A stretch of 52,569 bases of DNA from Lysobacteraceae bacterium (lineage in GTDB: Bacteria; Pseudomonadota; Gammaproteobacteria; Xanthomonadales; Rhodanobacteraceae), in contig JAGWIC010000011.1 of the NCBI GenBank assembly GCA_028866435.1, forward strand, positions 1 to 52,569. Direction: 5' to 3'. The translations under genes and the position numbers were made by a program. Every line of letters begins with the position of its first letter. Positions within the stretch are counted from its first letter, which is position 1. The notes below the pieces were generated by a model that was given only the letters and a program-made list of their open reading frames with translations, was not told the origin of the DNA and searched no databases. This document shows, piece after piece, positions 8,041 through 15,573 of this stretch.

Positions 8041-8487
8041 ATGAAACTGAAAATTTTCGCCCTGTTGCTGCTCTGCCTGGCCGCCGCTCCCACCTGGGCT
8101 GCCACCTGCTCGACCACGGTCACCGGCAATGACGCGCTGCGTTACAACAAGTCGTCCATCACCGTCCCGAAGAGCTGCGCAACGTTCACCGTGACCCTCA
8201 AGAACGTCGGCAGCATGCCGCGCTCGGTGATGGGCCACAACGTGGTGATCGCCCCGGCCGCCGACGAGCAGACCGTGATCAACGATGGCGCCACCGCCGG
8301 CATCGATCATGACTACGTCAAGCCAAACGACGCGGACGTGGTCGCCAGCACCAAGCTGATCGGCGGCGGCGAGACGGCCTCCACCACCTTCAAGGTGTCG
8401 TCGCTCAAGGCCGGTGTCCCGTACGCCTTCTTCTGCACCTGCCCCGGCCACGCTTCGCTGATGCGCGGCACCATCGACCTGAAGTAA
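8041..8487 (+). CDS. azu: Azurin (periplasmic blue copper protein)
   Basis: This 148-residue precursor has a 20-residue Sec signal peptide ending PTWA, then a 128-residue mature azurin, the same length as the Pseudomonas protein. Type 1 copper ligands align exactly in mature numbering: Gly45-His46 (MGHN), Cys112, His117 and Met121 (FFCTCPGHASLMRG); the structural disulphide Cys3-Cys26 is also present. Azurins shuttle electrons in the periplasm, for example to peroxidase, nitrite reductase or terminal oxidases. Position 114, Phe in the Pseudomonas protein, is Cys here, and residue 48 is Val instead of Trp; both are unusual for the copper site surroundings. A GGAG element lies 6 bases upstream of the ATG and a strong terminator follows, so it is monocistronic. 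It faces a cytochrome-porin gene 1.4 kb away. Confidence 0.95.
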   Translation: MKLKIFALLLLCLAAAPTWAATCSTTVTGNDALRYNKSSITVPKSCATFTVTLKNVGSMPRSVMGHNVVIAPAADEQTVINDGATAGIDHDYVKPNDADVVASTKLIGGGETASTTFKVSSLKAGVPYAFFCTCPGHASLMRGTIDLK

Positions 8488-8530
8488 CAAGCCTGTCCCG
8501 CCACGCCGCGTGCGTGGTACCGGAACGAGA

Positions 8531-8569
8531 AGCACGAGACGCCAGCGGCCCTGGCGTCTCGTGCTTTTT
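8531..8569 (+). terminator. Intrinsic terminator of azurin
   Basis: A perfect 15-bp stem (8531-8545 paired with 8551-8565) with a 5-base CGGCC loop is followed by a T run (8565-8569). It starts 44 bases after the azurin stop codon and confirms a single-gene transcript. Confidence 0.9.
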
Positions 8570-9799
8570 CATGTCTGCCGCGGCGATCCGCGTGCCGGCC
8601 GCGCTCGCCTATCGCCAGCCGTGCTGCGCTACGAGATGACCACGCCGCTGCTGCCGGCAAGGCGTCTTGCGTACGTCGGTATTCGTCGACCAACGTACCG
8701 GTAGCCGACGACATGGCCGCTGCCCATCGCCGACCGATGCGCCGGTATCGACCGCACCGCGTCAATGCCGACCCTGGCGACGGGGCGCTACAGCCGGTCC
8801 GCCGGTCCCGCCATCGAGCCCAAGCGCTCGTGCAGCATCGCCACGATTCAACGCGGGCGTGTGCGCGTGGCCCGTAAAACAGGGGCTTGGGGTGCTCGAT
8901 GCGCACCATCCGCAACACCGGAGAGATCGCGTTCATGTCCGTGAAAGGCCCGTGCCCGGCGCGAGGCTGGCCATGGCTTGCGCCAGCCTGGCGGGATGGC
9001 GGGATGGCGGGATGGCGGGATGGCGACGGACTTGTGCGTCACCCCCCCTGCTTGCGCGCATGGCGGATGATCCACCGCAAGAGGTCGGTTTCCGCCGCCG
9101 GCGTCAGGACATGATCCGGCGAGGTCACGCGTGGCCATCTCCGGTCAGTTGCTCAACGAGGATGGCCTGCACGCCCCGGTCAGTGTCGCTACGGGGGGGC
9201 AACGCTCACCCGTACCCAGGATCACCAGGCCGGAATCCCGGCCGGCATGATTCGCACGCCTGAAGGTTCGCGTTGCGGGGCCTTGAGCCTGAACTGGCAG
9301 GCTTTGCCGGCGCGGTTCGGCATCCCGTCCGTGGCATTGATTCTTGCCAGCCTGAACATGGGCGCCGGGTACGAAACCATCCGTTTTCCGTCCACGAAAG
9401 GAGATGGAGATCGCGTGGCGGTGTTTCGTCCTCGCCTGGCAAGCAACAGCGCTGGCCGACGATGTGCCCACCGGTGTTCGACATGCCCGCCTTGATCTCA
9501 CTACGGCGAACCTGCCGTGCGGGCGGGATGCCCTTCCAGGTCGTCTCCGCCCCGGATGCACGTCGGGCCGAGAAGCACTCACGCCACACCGGGCGCAGCC
9601 TGGGTGCTACCGTGCCGGGGACTTTCCGGTACACGCCTGGCTTGCTCATCAGCGTGCGCGGCCACCCTGTCGCCGGAGGGGGTTGGCCAGTTCGTGTCCC
9701 ACCATTGCAAGACGCCGTGCGGTGGAAGCTGTCACTCACCGACTGGCAATGTCATGAAGCTTGCCTTGCAGGCCGGGCCTTTCCTCGGCGCACCAAAAC
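8570..9799. other. Gene-poor, possibly decayed region between azurin and cytochrome-porin
   Basis: About 1.2 kb contains no intact recognisable gene. Minus-strand pieces have protein-like composition: 9222-9446 reads SPFVDGKRMVSYPAPMFRLA and onward to a stop, and about 9050-9115 reads HVLTPAAETDLLRWIIRHAR followed by KQGG and a stop, the latter reminiscent of the C-terminal helix of a c-type cytochrome. Neither has a convincing start, and they lie in different frames, so a decayed minus-strand gene is possible but unproven. An 8-bp tandem repeat lies inside. Confidence 0.4.
8991..9022. repeat. Tandem repeat, 4 x 8 bp (GCGGGATG)
   Basis: Four perfect copies of GCGGGATG stand head to tail at 8991, 8999, 9007 and 9015 in non-coding DNA. 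An 8-bp unit does not preserve a reading frame, which agrees with the region being non-coding. Such slippage-prone tracts vary in copy number between strains. Confidence 0.9.
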
Positions 9800-9828
9800 A
9801 AGAGGGCCGGTCTCGGACCGGCCCTCTT
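9793..9828 (-). terminator. Intrinsic terminator of the cytochrome-porin gene
   Basis: A 13-bp perfect stem (9800-9812 with 9816-9828) with a 3-base loop lies 33 bases beyond the stop of the minus-strand cytochrome-porin gene. Read on the minus strand it is followed by a TGTTTTGG stretch, a modest T tract. It separates that gene from the decayed region beyond. Confidence 0.8.
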
Positions 9829-9861
9829 CATCACACATTCAAGGCGTTGCCTGGTGCCTGC

Positions 9862-11241
9862 TCAGATCGCCAGCCAGACGTAGGCGTACAAGGTGTTGTT
9901 GTCGCTGGCGTTGCGCCCGGCACCGTCGACATTGTGGATCAGGCCGCTGAACTTGGTGTAGTAGATGTACTGCAGACCGAGGCGGACGTTGGCATACGGC
10001 TGATGCCAGGACGTGCTCTTGCCGAAGGGGTTGTAGTCGAACTCCAGCGTGCCACCCTGGGTGTTCGGCGAGCCGTTGTTGCCATAGAGCGTCAGGTCGT
10101 TGCTGCCGTTGTTGATGAACTGCGCCAGGGTGAAGCCGTAGGTGTTCTGGTACCAGTAGCTGCCCTTCACGTTCAACGAATCCAGGCTGTTGTGCAGGTT
10201 CGAGGAACCACCGCTGGTATAGGTATTGTTGAGCGTCTGCTTCTCGTGGACGTATATCCCGTCGACCGTGATGATGTTGTCGCCGAGGAAGTACTGGTAG
10301 TCGCCCGACAGGCCGACATCGTTGAAGTTGTCCGTGGGACCGGCCACCGGGATCGTGTTGCCGTTCAGGTCGCTACCCAGCGGGCCGCGCTTCATGTCCA
10401 GCAGGAAGCCGCCGAACGTCAGGTTGCCATGGGGAACACTCCAGGTGTAGGCGGCGCGGGCATAGGGAGCCAGGCCGGAGAGCTTGCCGTCATACGGGCC
10501 GTTGATGCGGTTGGCCCATGCCACCGACAGCGACCGGTAGCCGCCCAGTTCCAGGTACAGCTTGCCGTCGATCTGGGTGTAGACGGTGCCGCCGATCGAC
10601 TGCGCCGCCAGGCCACCGAACAACATCGGTGCCGCCGGGGCGCCCGGGGCAAGGTCAGCGGACATGTACGGGAAGATCCAGGCCGGCGCCGAGTTGAACA
10701 CGTCGCTGAGGGTGGGGTTGTTGTTGAGCGAGATGCCCCAGGTGCCGCTGTGGTCGCCATAGCTGAACGGATGCGCGAAGCGCACGTCGGTATTGTCCCA
10801 GCCCAGCAGGCCGCCGTTCTCCGAGTAGGTCGCCTGGGCAAACACGCCCATGTACTGGGAAATCCGCCCCGCCAGGAACATCGAGGCCTGCTGCAGCTCG
10901 AGATTGTTGTTGGTCCCGAAGCCGTTCGCCGGCGGTGCGGTCTGCGCCTTGGACGTCTGCGTGAACGACTCGACCAGCATCGCCGAGAGCGGCACCTTGG
11001 TGTCGTTGCCGACCTTCATGGTGTAGCCGTTGATCTTGAACTCGCGCCCGAAAGCCGTCAGCTCGGGGCCGAAGCCGCCGACGTGGCAGGACGCGCAGGG
11101 CTGATGGGTCTGGCGCGCATAGGACGGCACGGCCATGACCAGGGTAGGCGCCAGCAAAAGACAGGCGGCCGCCGCCAGCTTTTGCAGCATGGAGATTCTT
11201 GCCCCATCTCCTGAAGGATTCCACTTGTTCATGGCAAACAT
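9862..11241 (-). CDS. Cyc2-like fused monoheme cytochrome c / outer-membrane porin
   Basis: This 459-residue exported protein has a signal peptide (cleavage after APTLVMA), then a short cytochrome module VPSYARQTHQPCASCH with the heme-binding C49-x-x-C52-H53, followed by ELTAFGREFKINGYT. The remaining 390 residues are rich in alternating polar/aromatic strands and Asn/Gly turns and end in an aromatic-rich strand, as in a porin-like beta-barrel. This layout, and the PSYARQT-CxxCH-LTxFGRxFKxxGYT signature, match the fused cytochrome-porins typified by Cyc2, the surface iron oxidase of Acidithiobacillus and neutrophilic iron oxidisers. Related proteins of unknown function also exist, so iron oxidation is inference. 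ATG 11241 has a GGAG element 9 bases upstream; ATG 11190 (MLQKLAAA) is an alternative giving a tidier signal peptide. It is monocistronic, with an FNR-type site upstream. Confidence 0.78.
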   Translation of the reverse strand: MFAMNKWNPSGDGARISMLQKLAAAACLLLAPTLVMAVPSYARQTHQPCASCHVGGFGPELTAFGREFKINGYTMKVGNDTKVPLSAMLVESFTQTSKAQTAPPANGFGTNNNLELQQASMFLAGRISQYMGVFAQATYSENGGLLGWDNTDVRFAHPFSYGDHSGTWGISLNNNPTLSDVFNSAPAWIFPYMSADLAPGAPAAPMLFGGLAAQSIGGTVYTQIDGKLYLELGGYRSLSVAWANRINGPYDGKLSGLAPYARAAYTWSVPHGNLTFGGFLLDMKRGPLGSDLNGNTIPVAGPTDNFNDVGLSGDYQYFLGDNIITVDGIYVHEKQTLNNTYTSGGSSNLHNSLDSLNVKGSYWYQNTYGFTLAQFINNGSNDLTLYGNNGSPNTQGGTLEFDYNPFGKSTSWHQPYANVRLGLQYIYYTKFSGLIHNVDGAGRNASDNNTLYAYVWLAI

Positions 11242-11286
11242 TTGCGTGTGCTCCGTCTATTTGCGTTGTTAAGAAGTTGTAGGGCA

Positions 11287-11327
11287 ATGGTAGGGCAATC
11301 GACATATCCCAACTTGACGGCGGTCAA
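11287..11327 (-). promoter_or_regulatory. Candidate FNR/CRP-family activated promoter of cytochrome-porin gene
   Basis: A perfect palindrome TTGAC-GGCG-GTCAA occupies 11314-11327, close to the FNR/ANR consensus TTGAT-N4-ATCAA and to DNR/NnrR-type sites. On the minus strand a -10-like TACCAT lies at 11292-11287, which predicts a start near 11280 and puts the palindrome centre at about -41, the position of class II activator sites. The untranslated leader would be about 40 bases. Confidence 0.5.
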
Positions 11328-11889
11328 TTTGGGCCCTCATGCCCGCGGCGCCGATCGCGCCGGTACACGAGGGGTGCAGCGGTCCCGGTCGCGACCGCAA
11401 GCCATGCGCGAATTGCATGCAACCCACTGCTTTTAAACCAATATGTCGGCAGGACCCGGATCGAAGCCGGCACCCGGCAACGGTCATGTTTCCTGTATTT
11501 CGAGCACGCGCGGCAGCGCATCGTGCGACACCGTGCCACAGCCATGGCGGGGAACGAATCGTGACCGTCGGCAGCCCTTCGCCCGCCGCAGGCGCGCCCG
11601 GCGCGAGGGACCAGGAGTGCGCGTCCCTGCGCCTGCCGCCACCGAGCCCGGCACAGGCGTCACCGATCCGTCGACGCGCCGCCCTTCGGGGTGCCAGCGC
11701 ACACGCGGGGAAAGCCGATGAACCGGGGCCGGCCGGGACGAACACGGACGGCAGCCAGGTATACACGCCCACGCCGGTGCCGTGACCGGCGCCGACCGGG
11801 GCCCGCTGCCGCGGGCGATGACGGGTGCGACCCGGCGGCTCAGCCCCCGGGTCGCACCGCTTCGGAGTCGGCAGTAACGACCCCGGGGA
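11328..11889. other. Intergenic region without recognisable gene
   Basis: Between the cytochrome-porin promoter and the 3' end of the OmpH/Skp gene I see no conserved ORF, RNA gene or repeat. All open frames are Arg/Pro/Ala-rich and lack ribosome-binding sites. Confidence 0.5.
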
Positions 11890-12501
11890 TTACTTGGCGG
11901 GCGCTGCCGGCGCCGGCTCGAGGTTGAAGTTGAGGGTGGTGATCCTGCCGTCCAGGCCGCGCACCACGTCGCCGGTGAGGTCGTTGCTGGTGTTGCCGCC
12001 GAGCACCACGTCGCGGTTCAGCAGCAGGCCGCAGTGGTGGCTGGCGTAGGAGCTGGCGACGATGGGCTGGGCCTGCGCGCCGATCTGCTGCATCACCTTG
12101 CTGCGGGTCAGCTGGATGCGCTCGTCGAGCTGGTTCACCTGGGCCTGGAAGCCCTGCATGCGCTGCTGCAGGGCCTGGCCCTGCTGCTGGCGTTGCGCTT
12201 CGGGCAGCGTCGCGGCCTTCTGCTGGAAGGCCTGGACCTCAGCGGCCAACGGCTTGCGCTGCCCATCCAGCAGCGACTGCTGCTGCATCGCCAGCTGCTT
12301 CAGCCGCTCGCTCGCGGCCTGACCCACCTTGGACTGCGCGAACACCGCCTCGCGCGACAGCATGCACACGCCCGGCACCGGATTGCCTTCGAGCTGATTG
12401 GCAGCAGGCGCGGTGGCGGCATGCGCCGGCGCCACGAGGGCGAGGGAAAGGCCGGCCGTGGCGGCCAATGCGGCGACAAACAGTGAGCGATGCAGGTTCA
12501 T
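11890..12501 (-). CDS. OmpH/Skp-family periplasmic protein
   Basis: This 203-residue protein has a Sec signal peptide (cleavage near APAHA), then the Skp-like opening VPGVCMLSREAVFAQSKVG. A long Gln/Leu/Ala-rich segment from about residue 60 to 145 is predicted to form the coiled-coil tentacles of the trimeric chaperone. Skp escorts unfolded outer-membrane proteins through the periplasm. The copy is not in the usual bamA-skp-lpxD cluster, and it carries a longer C-terminal part with two Cys residues (one at VPGVC, one at SHHCG), so it may be a divergent paralogue rather than the main Skp. It ends with a Pro/Ala tail. Function beyond family level is uncertain. Confidence 0.78.
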   Translation of the reverse strand: MNLHRSLFVAALAATAGLSLALVAPAHAATAPAANQLEGNPVPGVCMLSREAVFAQSKVGQAASERLKQLAMQQQSLLDGQRKPLAAEVQAFQQKAATLPEAQRQQQGQALQQRMQGFQAQVNQLDERIQLTRSKVMQQIGAQAQPIVASSYASHHCGLLLNRDVVLGGNTSNDLTGDVVRGLDGRITTLNFNLEPAPAAPAK

Positions 12502-12700
12502 GTGGAGATATCCGATGGGAAAGGTGTTGGCGCCAGTTTCCTGGCCGATTCAAGAGCCTTGACGCGCTGGCCCGCGGCCCGGCTGCAGTGCCGGCAACGA
12601 TGCGATGAATCAGGGGGAAGCGATGCGGAAATCGACAGCAAGCCCGCTCTGCATACGCACACCCGAAATCAAATCAACTTGTTGAATCGCAAAAATTCAT

Positions 12701-12776
12701 TGGTGCCGGCACCCGGATTCGAACTGGGGACCTACTGATTACAAATCAGTTGCTCTACCAACTGAGCTATGCCGGC
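12701..12776 (-). tRNA. tRNA-Thr (anticodon TGT)
   Basis: The minus strand reads a complete 76-nt cloverleaf: acceptor GCCGGCA pairing with TGCCGGC, D-arm GCTCAGTTGGTAGAGC, anticodon stem CTGAT/ATCAG with loop TTTGTAA giving anticodon TGT, T-arm containing GTTCGAATC, and an encoded CCA end (12703-12701). It decodes ACA and, by wobble, other threonine codons. It lies 130 bases downstream of the SPOR gene on the same strand. Confidence 0.97.
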
Positions 12777-12906
12777 GAAGGCGGGCAATTCTAGCAGCCC
12801 GCGGACCCTGGTGGTCGCGGCGGGCCCCGGCGGGACGACGGGACCAGGACCGCACGGCCTCCTCGTGCCCGGCGCGGCCAGACCGAGGACCTGCCGCGGC
12901 GCTGGC

Positions 12907-13575
12907 TCAAAAACAGGCCGTGCTGTGCGAGCCCACGCCGGTGGAACGGATGCGGTCGCGCCAGTCCAGGCGGCTGCCGTCGGCCGCCACCAGATCGAGC
13001 CAGTACTCGGGCACGGTTTCACCGCGCTGCACCAGGCGTGCCGCGAAGCCCGCCGCGACGAGCTCGTCGCGGCGCTTGCGCGCATTGGTCGGGTCCTTGA
13101 ACAAGCCCAGCGAAATGGTGTTGGAATGCTCGCCCGAGCTGATCACGAAGTAGTCGCTGATATTGTGCTGACCGAGCTTGCGCGCCAGTTGCAGGGCCTG
13201 CGCCCGGCTGCCCGTGGCCGGCAGGTAGACCCACCAGCCGCTGGTCTGGGTGGTCTGCTCCTGCCGCGAACGCATGCGGGCGACCTCGCTGGCCAGCGCC
13301 TGGCGGGCATTGCGCAGATCCTGTGGAGTGGCGAACGGGCCGAGGGTCAGGCAGCGCGTGTCCGCCGAGTTCGCCGGCGCCGGGCTGGTGGCGACCGTGT
13401 TGTCGGCGGCACTCGCCACCGTAGCGGACGCCGGCATCTCCGACAGCAGGCGCAGTTCCGGCACACCGGCGTCGGTGGGGCTGGCTCCACGCGCATAGGG
13501 TTGGCCCAGCAACAGCCATGCACCGACGGCGATATTGAACGCGCTCAGCAGGACGAACAGCAGACGCAGGAACAT
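12907..13575 (-). CDS. SPOR-domain membrane protein
   Basis: The protein begins with a single hydrophobic anchor (MFLRLLFVLLSAFNIAVGAW), followed by an Ala/Ser/Thr-rich periplasmic linker and a C-terminal SPOR-type domain (from about WWVYLPATG through GLFKDPTNARKRRDELVAAG). SPOR domains bind denuded septal peptidoglycan, so a role near the division site is likely. I chose ATG 13575; a TTG at 13599 would add eight residues. It lies 32 bases after coaX and in the same direction as birA-coaX, an order (birA, coaX, SPOR protein) seen in many Xanthomonadales genomes to my knowledge. The C-terminus ends in an isolated Cys, STACF. Confidence 0.85.
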   Translation of the reverse strand: MFLRLLFVLLSAFNIAVGAWLLLGQPYARGASPTDAGVPELRLLSEMPASATVASAADNTVATSPAPANSADTRCLTLGPFATPQDLRNARQALASEVARMRSRQEQTTQTSGWWVYLPATGSRAQALQLARKLGQHNISDYFVISSGEHSNTISLGLFKDPTNARKRRDELVAAGFAARLVQRGETVPEYWLDLVAADGSRLDWRDRIRSTGVGSHSTACF

Positions 13576-13607
13576 TCCGACCCCATTACCCGGCGACAAG
13601 CCTCATT

Positions 13608-14372
13608 CTAGTCCGAGCACGACGGCGCCATCTGCGTGCCCGCCCACAGCGCCAGGCCGCGCAACACGCCGTCGGTACCGATCTGCGCCGGCAACGACAG
13701 CAGCGGCCGCAGCAGTTCGGCGTCGCCGCCGTCGAGGATCAGTCTCGGGGCGGCGCCCAGGAGCGGCGCGGCGCGCGCGACGAAGCGCTCCACCAGTGCC
13801 GCCAGTGCCTGCCAGCAACCCGAAACGACCGCGTCGGCGGTGTTGTCGGCCAGATCGAGGATCTGCCCGGGCCGTTCCGGCCGCACCCGCGCGGTGGCTC
13901 CCAGCAGGGATTGCTGCATCAGGCGGGCACCGGGGGCAATCAGGCCGCCCAGATGCCGCCCATCGGCAGCCAGTGCGTCGAGCGTGAGCGCCGTGCCGGC
14001 ACTGGCCAGCACGCAAGGCGCGAGCCCTTCCGCCGTGGCCGCCACCATCGCCAGAAAGCGGTCGACGCCGAGCCGCTCAGGCTCCGCATACGCATTGTGC
14101 ACGCCGCAGGCGGTGGCTGGCGTGCGCAAGAAGATCGGTGGGCCGCCGCGCAGCGGCGCCACCATCGCGGCCATTTCCGCCTCGCGCCCGGCATCGACGA
14201 CCGAGGCGGCGAACACCGCCCGCGGGCGTGGCATGTCCGCCCAGGTCGCGGCCAGGCGCCGGGCCGCGGCCGCGTCCTGCCAGTCCATCGTGCCGCGCGC
14301 CAACCAGCCGGACGACTCGCCTTGCAGGGCCCATTTCAGGCGGGTGTTGCCCAGATCCAGCAACAGCCTCAT
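13608..14372 (-). CDS. coaX: Type III pantothenate kinase
   Basis: This 254-residue cytoplasmic enzyme phosphorylates pantothenate in the first step of coenzyme A synthesis. It belongs to the ASKHA fold: the phosphate-1 motif is DLGNTRLKW at residues 6-14, and further signatures include GVDRFLAM, ASAGTALTLDAL and LILDGGDAELL. Type III kinases are insensitive to CoA feedback and use a monovalent cation. The ATG overlaps the birA stop by 4 bases (ATGA), so the pair is translationally coupled; the birA-coaX pairing is common in proteobacteria. No panK type I gene is visible in the window. The ORF is full length. Confidence 0.95.
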   Translation of the reverse strand: MRLLLDLGNTRLKWALQGESSGWLARGTMDWQDAAAARRLAATWADMPRPRAVFAASVVDAGREAEMAAMVAPLRGGPPIFLRTPATACGVHNAYAEPERLGVDRFLAMVAATAEGLAPCVLASAGTALTLDALAADGRHLGGLIAPGARLMQQSLLGATARVRPERPGQILDLADNTADAVVSGCWQALAALVERFVARAAPLLGAAPRLILDGGDAELLRPLLSLPAQIGTDGVLRGLALWAGTQMAPSCSD

Positions 14373-15358
14373 GCGTGGCGCACCGTGACGTCCGCACTGT
14401 CGATGCGGCGCACGCTGCCGTCGTCCAGGCGCACCAGCAATGCGCCGCGCTCATCCACGCCGGCGCCCACGCCCTCGAACACGCCGAGCGCGCCGTTCAG
14501 CCGCAGCGGCTGCCCGCGCAGCAGATCGCTTTGCGCGTAGTCCGCGACGAAAGCGGCGAAGCCATGCCGCTCGAATTGCTGCAACCCCGCCACCAGGGCG
14601 GCGATCAGCACGGCGGCGACCCGGTTGCGGTCGGGCGCCACGCCGCCGGCCAGGGTCGCCAGGTCGCACGCGGGCTGGCCGGCCTGCAGCGTGAGCGCTG
14701 GTGTCAGCCGCACGTTCAGGCCGATGCCGATGATCGCCGCGCAAGGCCCCTGGTATTCCCCGCTCAGCTCGACCAGGATCCCGGCCAGCTTGCCCGCGCC
14801 CGCCTCGCCCGGCATGGCGAGCACGTCGTTCGGCCACTTCAGGCCAGCGCCGGCCACGCCGAGGTCCTTCAGCGCGCGCAGCACGATCACCCCGATGGCC
14901 AGCGACAGGCCGCCGAGGGCGGCAAAACCCCCATCGAAGCGCTTGAGGCAGGAAAGATAGAGATTCAGCCCCGGCGGCGACAGCCAGACGCGCCCCCGGC
15001 GACCACGCCCGGCGGTCTGCGTCTCGGCCAGCACGATGCTGAGGTCTCCGGCCGCCGCACCGCGGCGTTGCAGCTCACTGGAGGTGGAGTCGAGTTCGCC
15101 ATGGACCTCCAGCGCCCCCAGCGCACGGGCCAGGCCCGCGGGCAGCCCCGCACGGATGCGCTCGGCGTCGAGCATCTGCAACGGCCACGGCAACTGGTAG
15201 CCCGCCGCCCCGTGCGCCTCGATCGGCACGCCGCGGGCACGCAGCCCTTCGACCTGTTTCCAGATCGCCGCGCGCGTCACCCCCGCCTGAAGCGCCAGCC
15301 CGGCGCCGGAAACCGGCTGGCCTGAGGCGAGCGAAGCAAGCAGTTGCAGGGGTTGCAT
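14369..15358 (-). CDS. birA: Biotin-[acetyl-CoA-carboxylase] ligase / biotin repressor
   Basis: This bifunctional protein of about 329 residues has an N-terminal winged helix (LQLLASLASGQPVSGAGLA through VTRAAIWKQVEGL) that binds biotin-operon operators, then the ligase core. The biotinyl-AMP loop is TAGRGRRGRVWLSPPG, and KWPNDVL is the conserved catalytic segment. The C-terminal BPL_C domain runs from about residue 270. I chose ATG 15358 (MQPLQLLASL) because earlier in-frame residues are not family-like. It activates biotin and attaches it to the acetyl-CoA carboxylase carrier protein. It overlaps coaX by 4 bases and heads the birA-coaX-SPOR group. Confidence 0.94.
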   Translation of the reverse strand: MQPLQLLASLASGQPVSGAGLALQAGVTRAAIWKQVEGLRARGVPIEAHGAAGYQLPWPLQMLDAERIRAGLPAGLARALGALEVHGELDSTSSELQRRGAAAGDLSIVLAETQTAGRGRRGRVWLSPPGLNLYLSCLKRFDGGFAALGGLSLAIGVIVLRALKDLGVAGAGLKWPNDVLAMPGEAGAGKLAGILVELSGEYQGPCAAIIGIGLNVRLTPALTLQAGQPACDLATLAGGVAPDRNRVAAVLIAALVAGLQQFERHGFAAFVADYAQSDLLRGQPLRLNGALGVFEGVGAGVDERGALLVRLDDGSVRRIDSADVTVRHA

Positions 15359-15573
15359 CAACGGTTCCCCGCCGCGGCGGCGAACCTTGGCAGCGGGCGG
15401 TCGAACCATTCGGCGAGGGACTCGTTGGGCATGGGCCGATTTTAGCCCGCCCGGGCCCCGCCGCGGCAGGCGGGCGGGCAGGCGGCCCCCGATCGCCAGG
15501 CAGCACTGGCACGGCGGGCGGGTTTCTGCGAGGATCGATGCTTCAGCTAGCGGGTCTGGGGAGTTCCATCACC

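Noticed and set aside
9206-9739. 177-codon minus-strand frame between azurin and the cytochrome-porin
   Set aside because: Cys/Arg/Pro/Gly-rich composition without domains or ribosome-binding site; only short stretches in another frame look protein-like.
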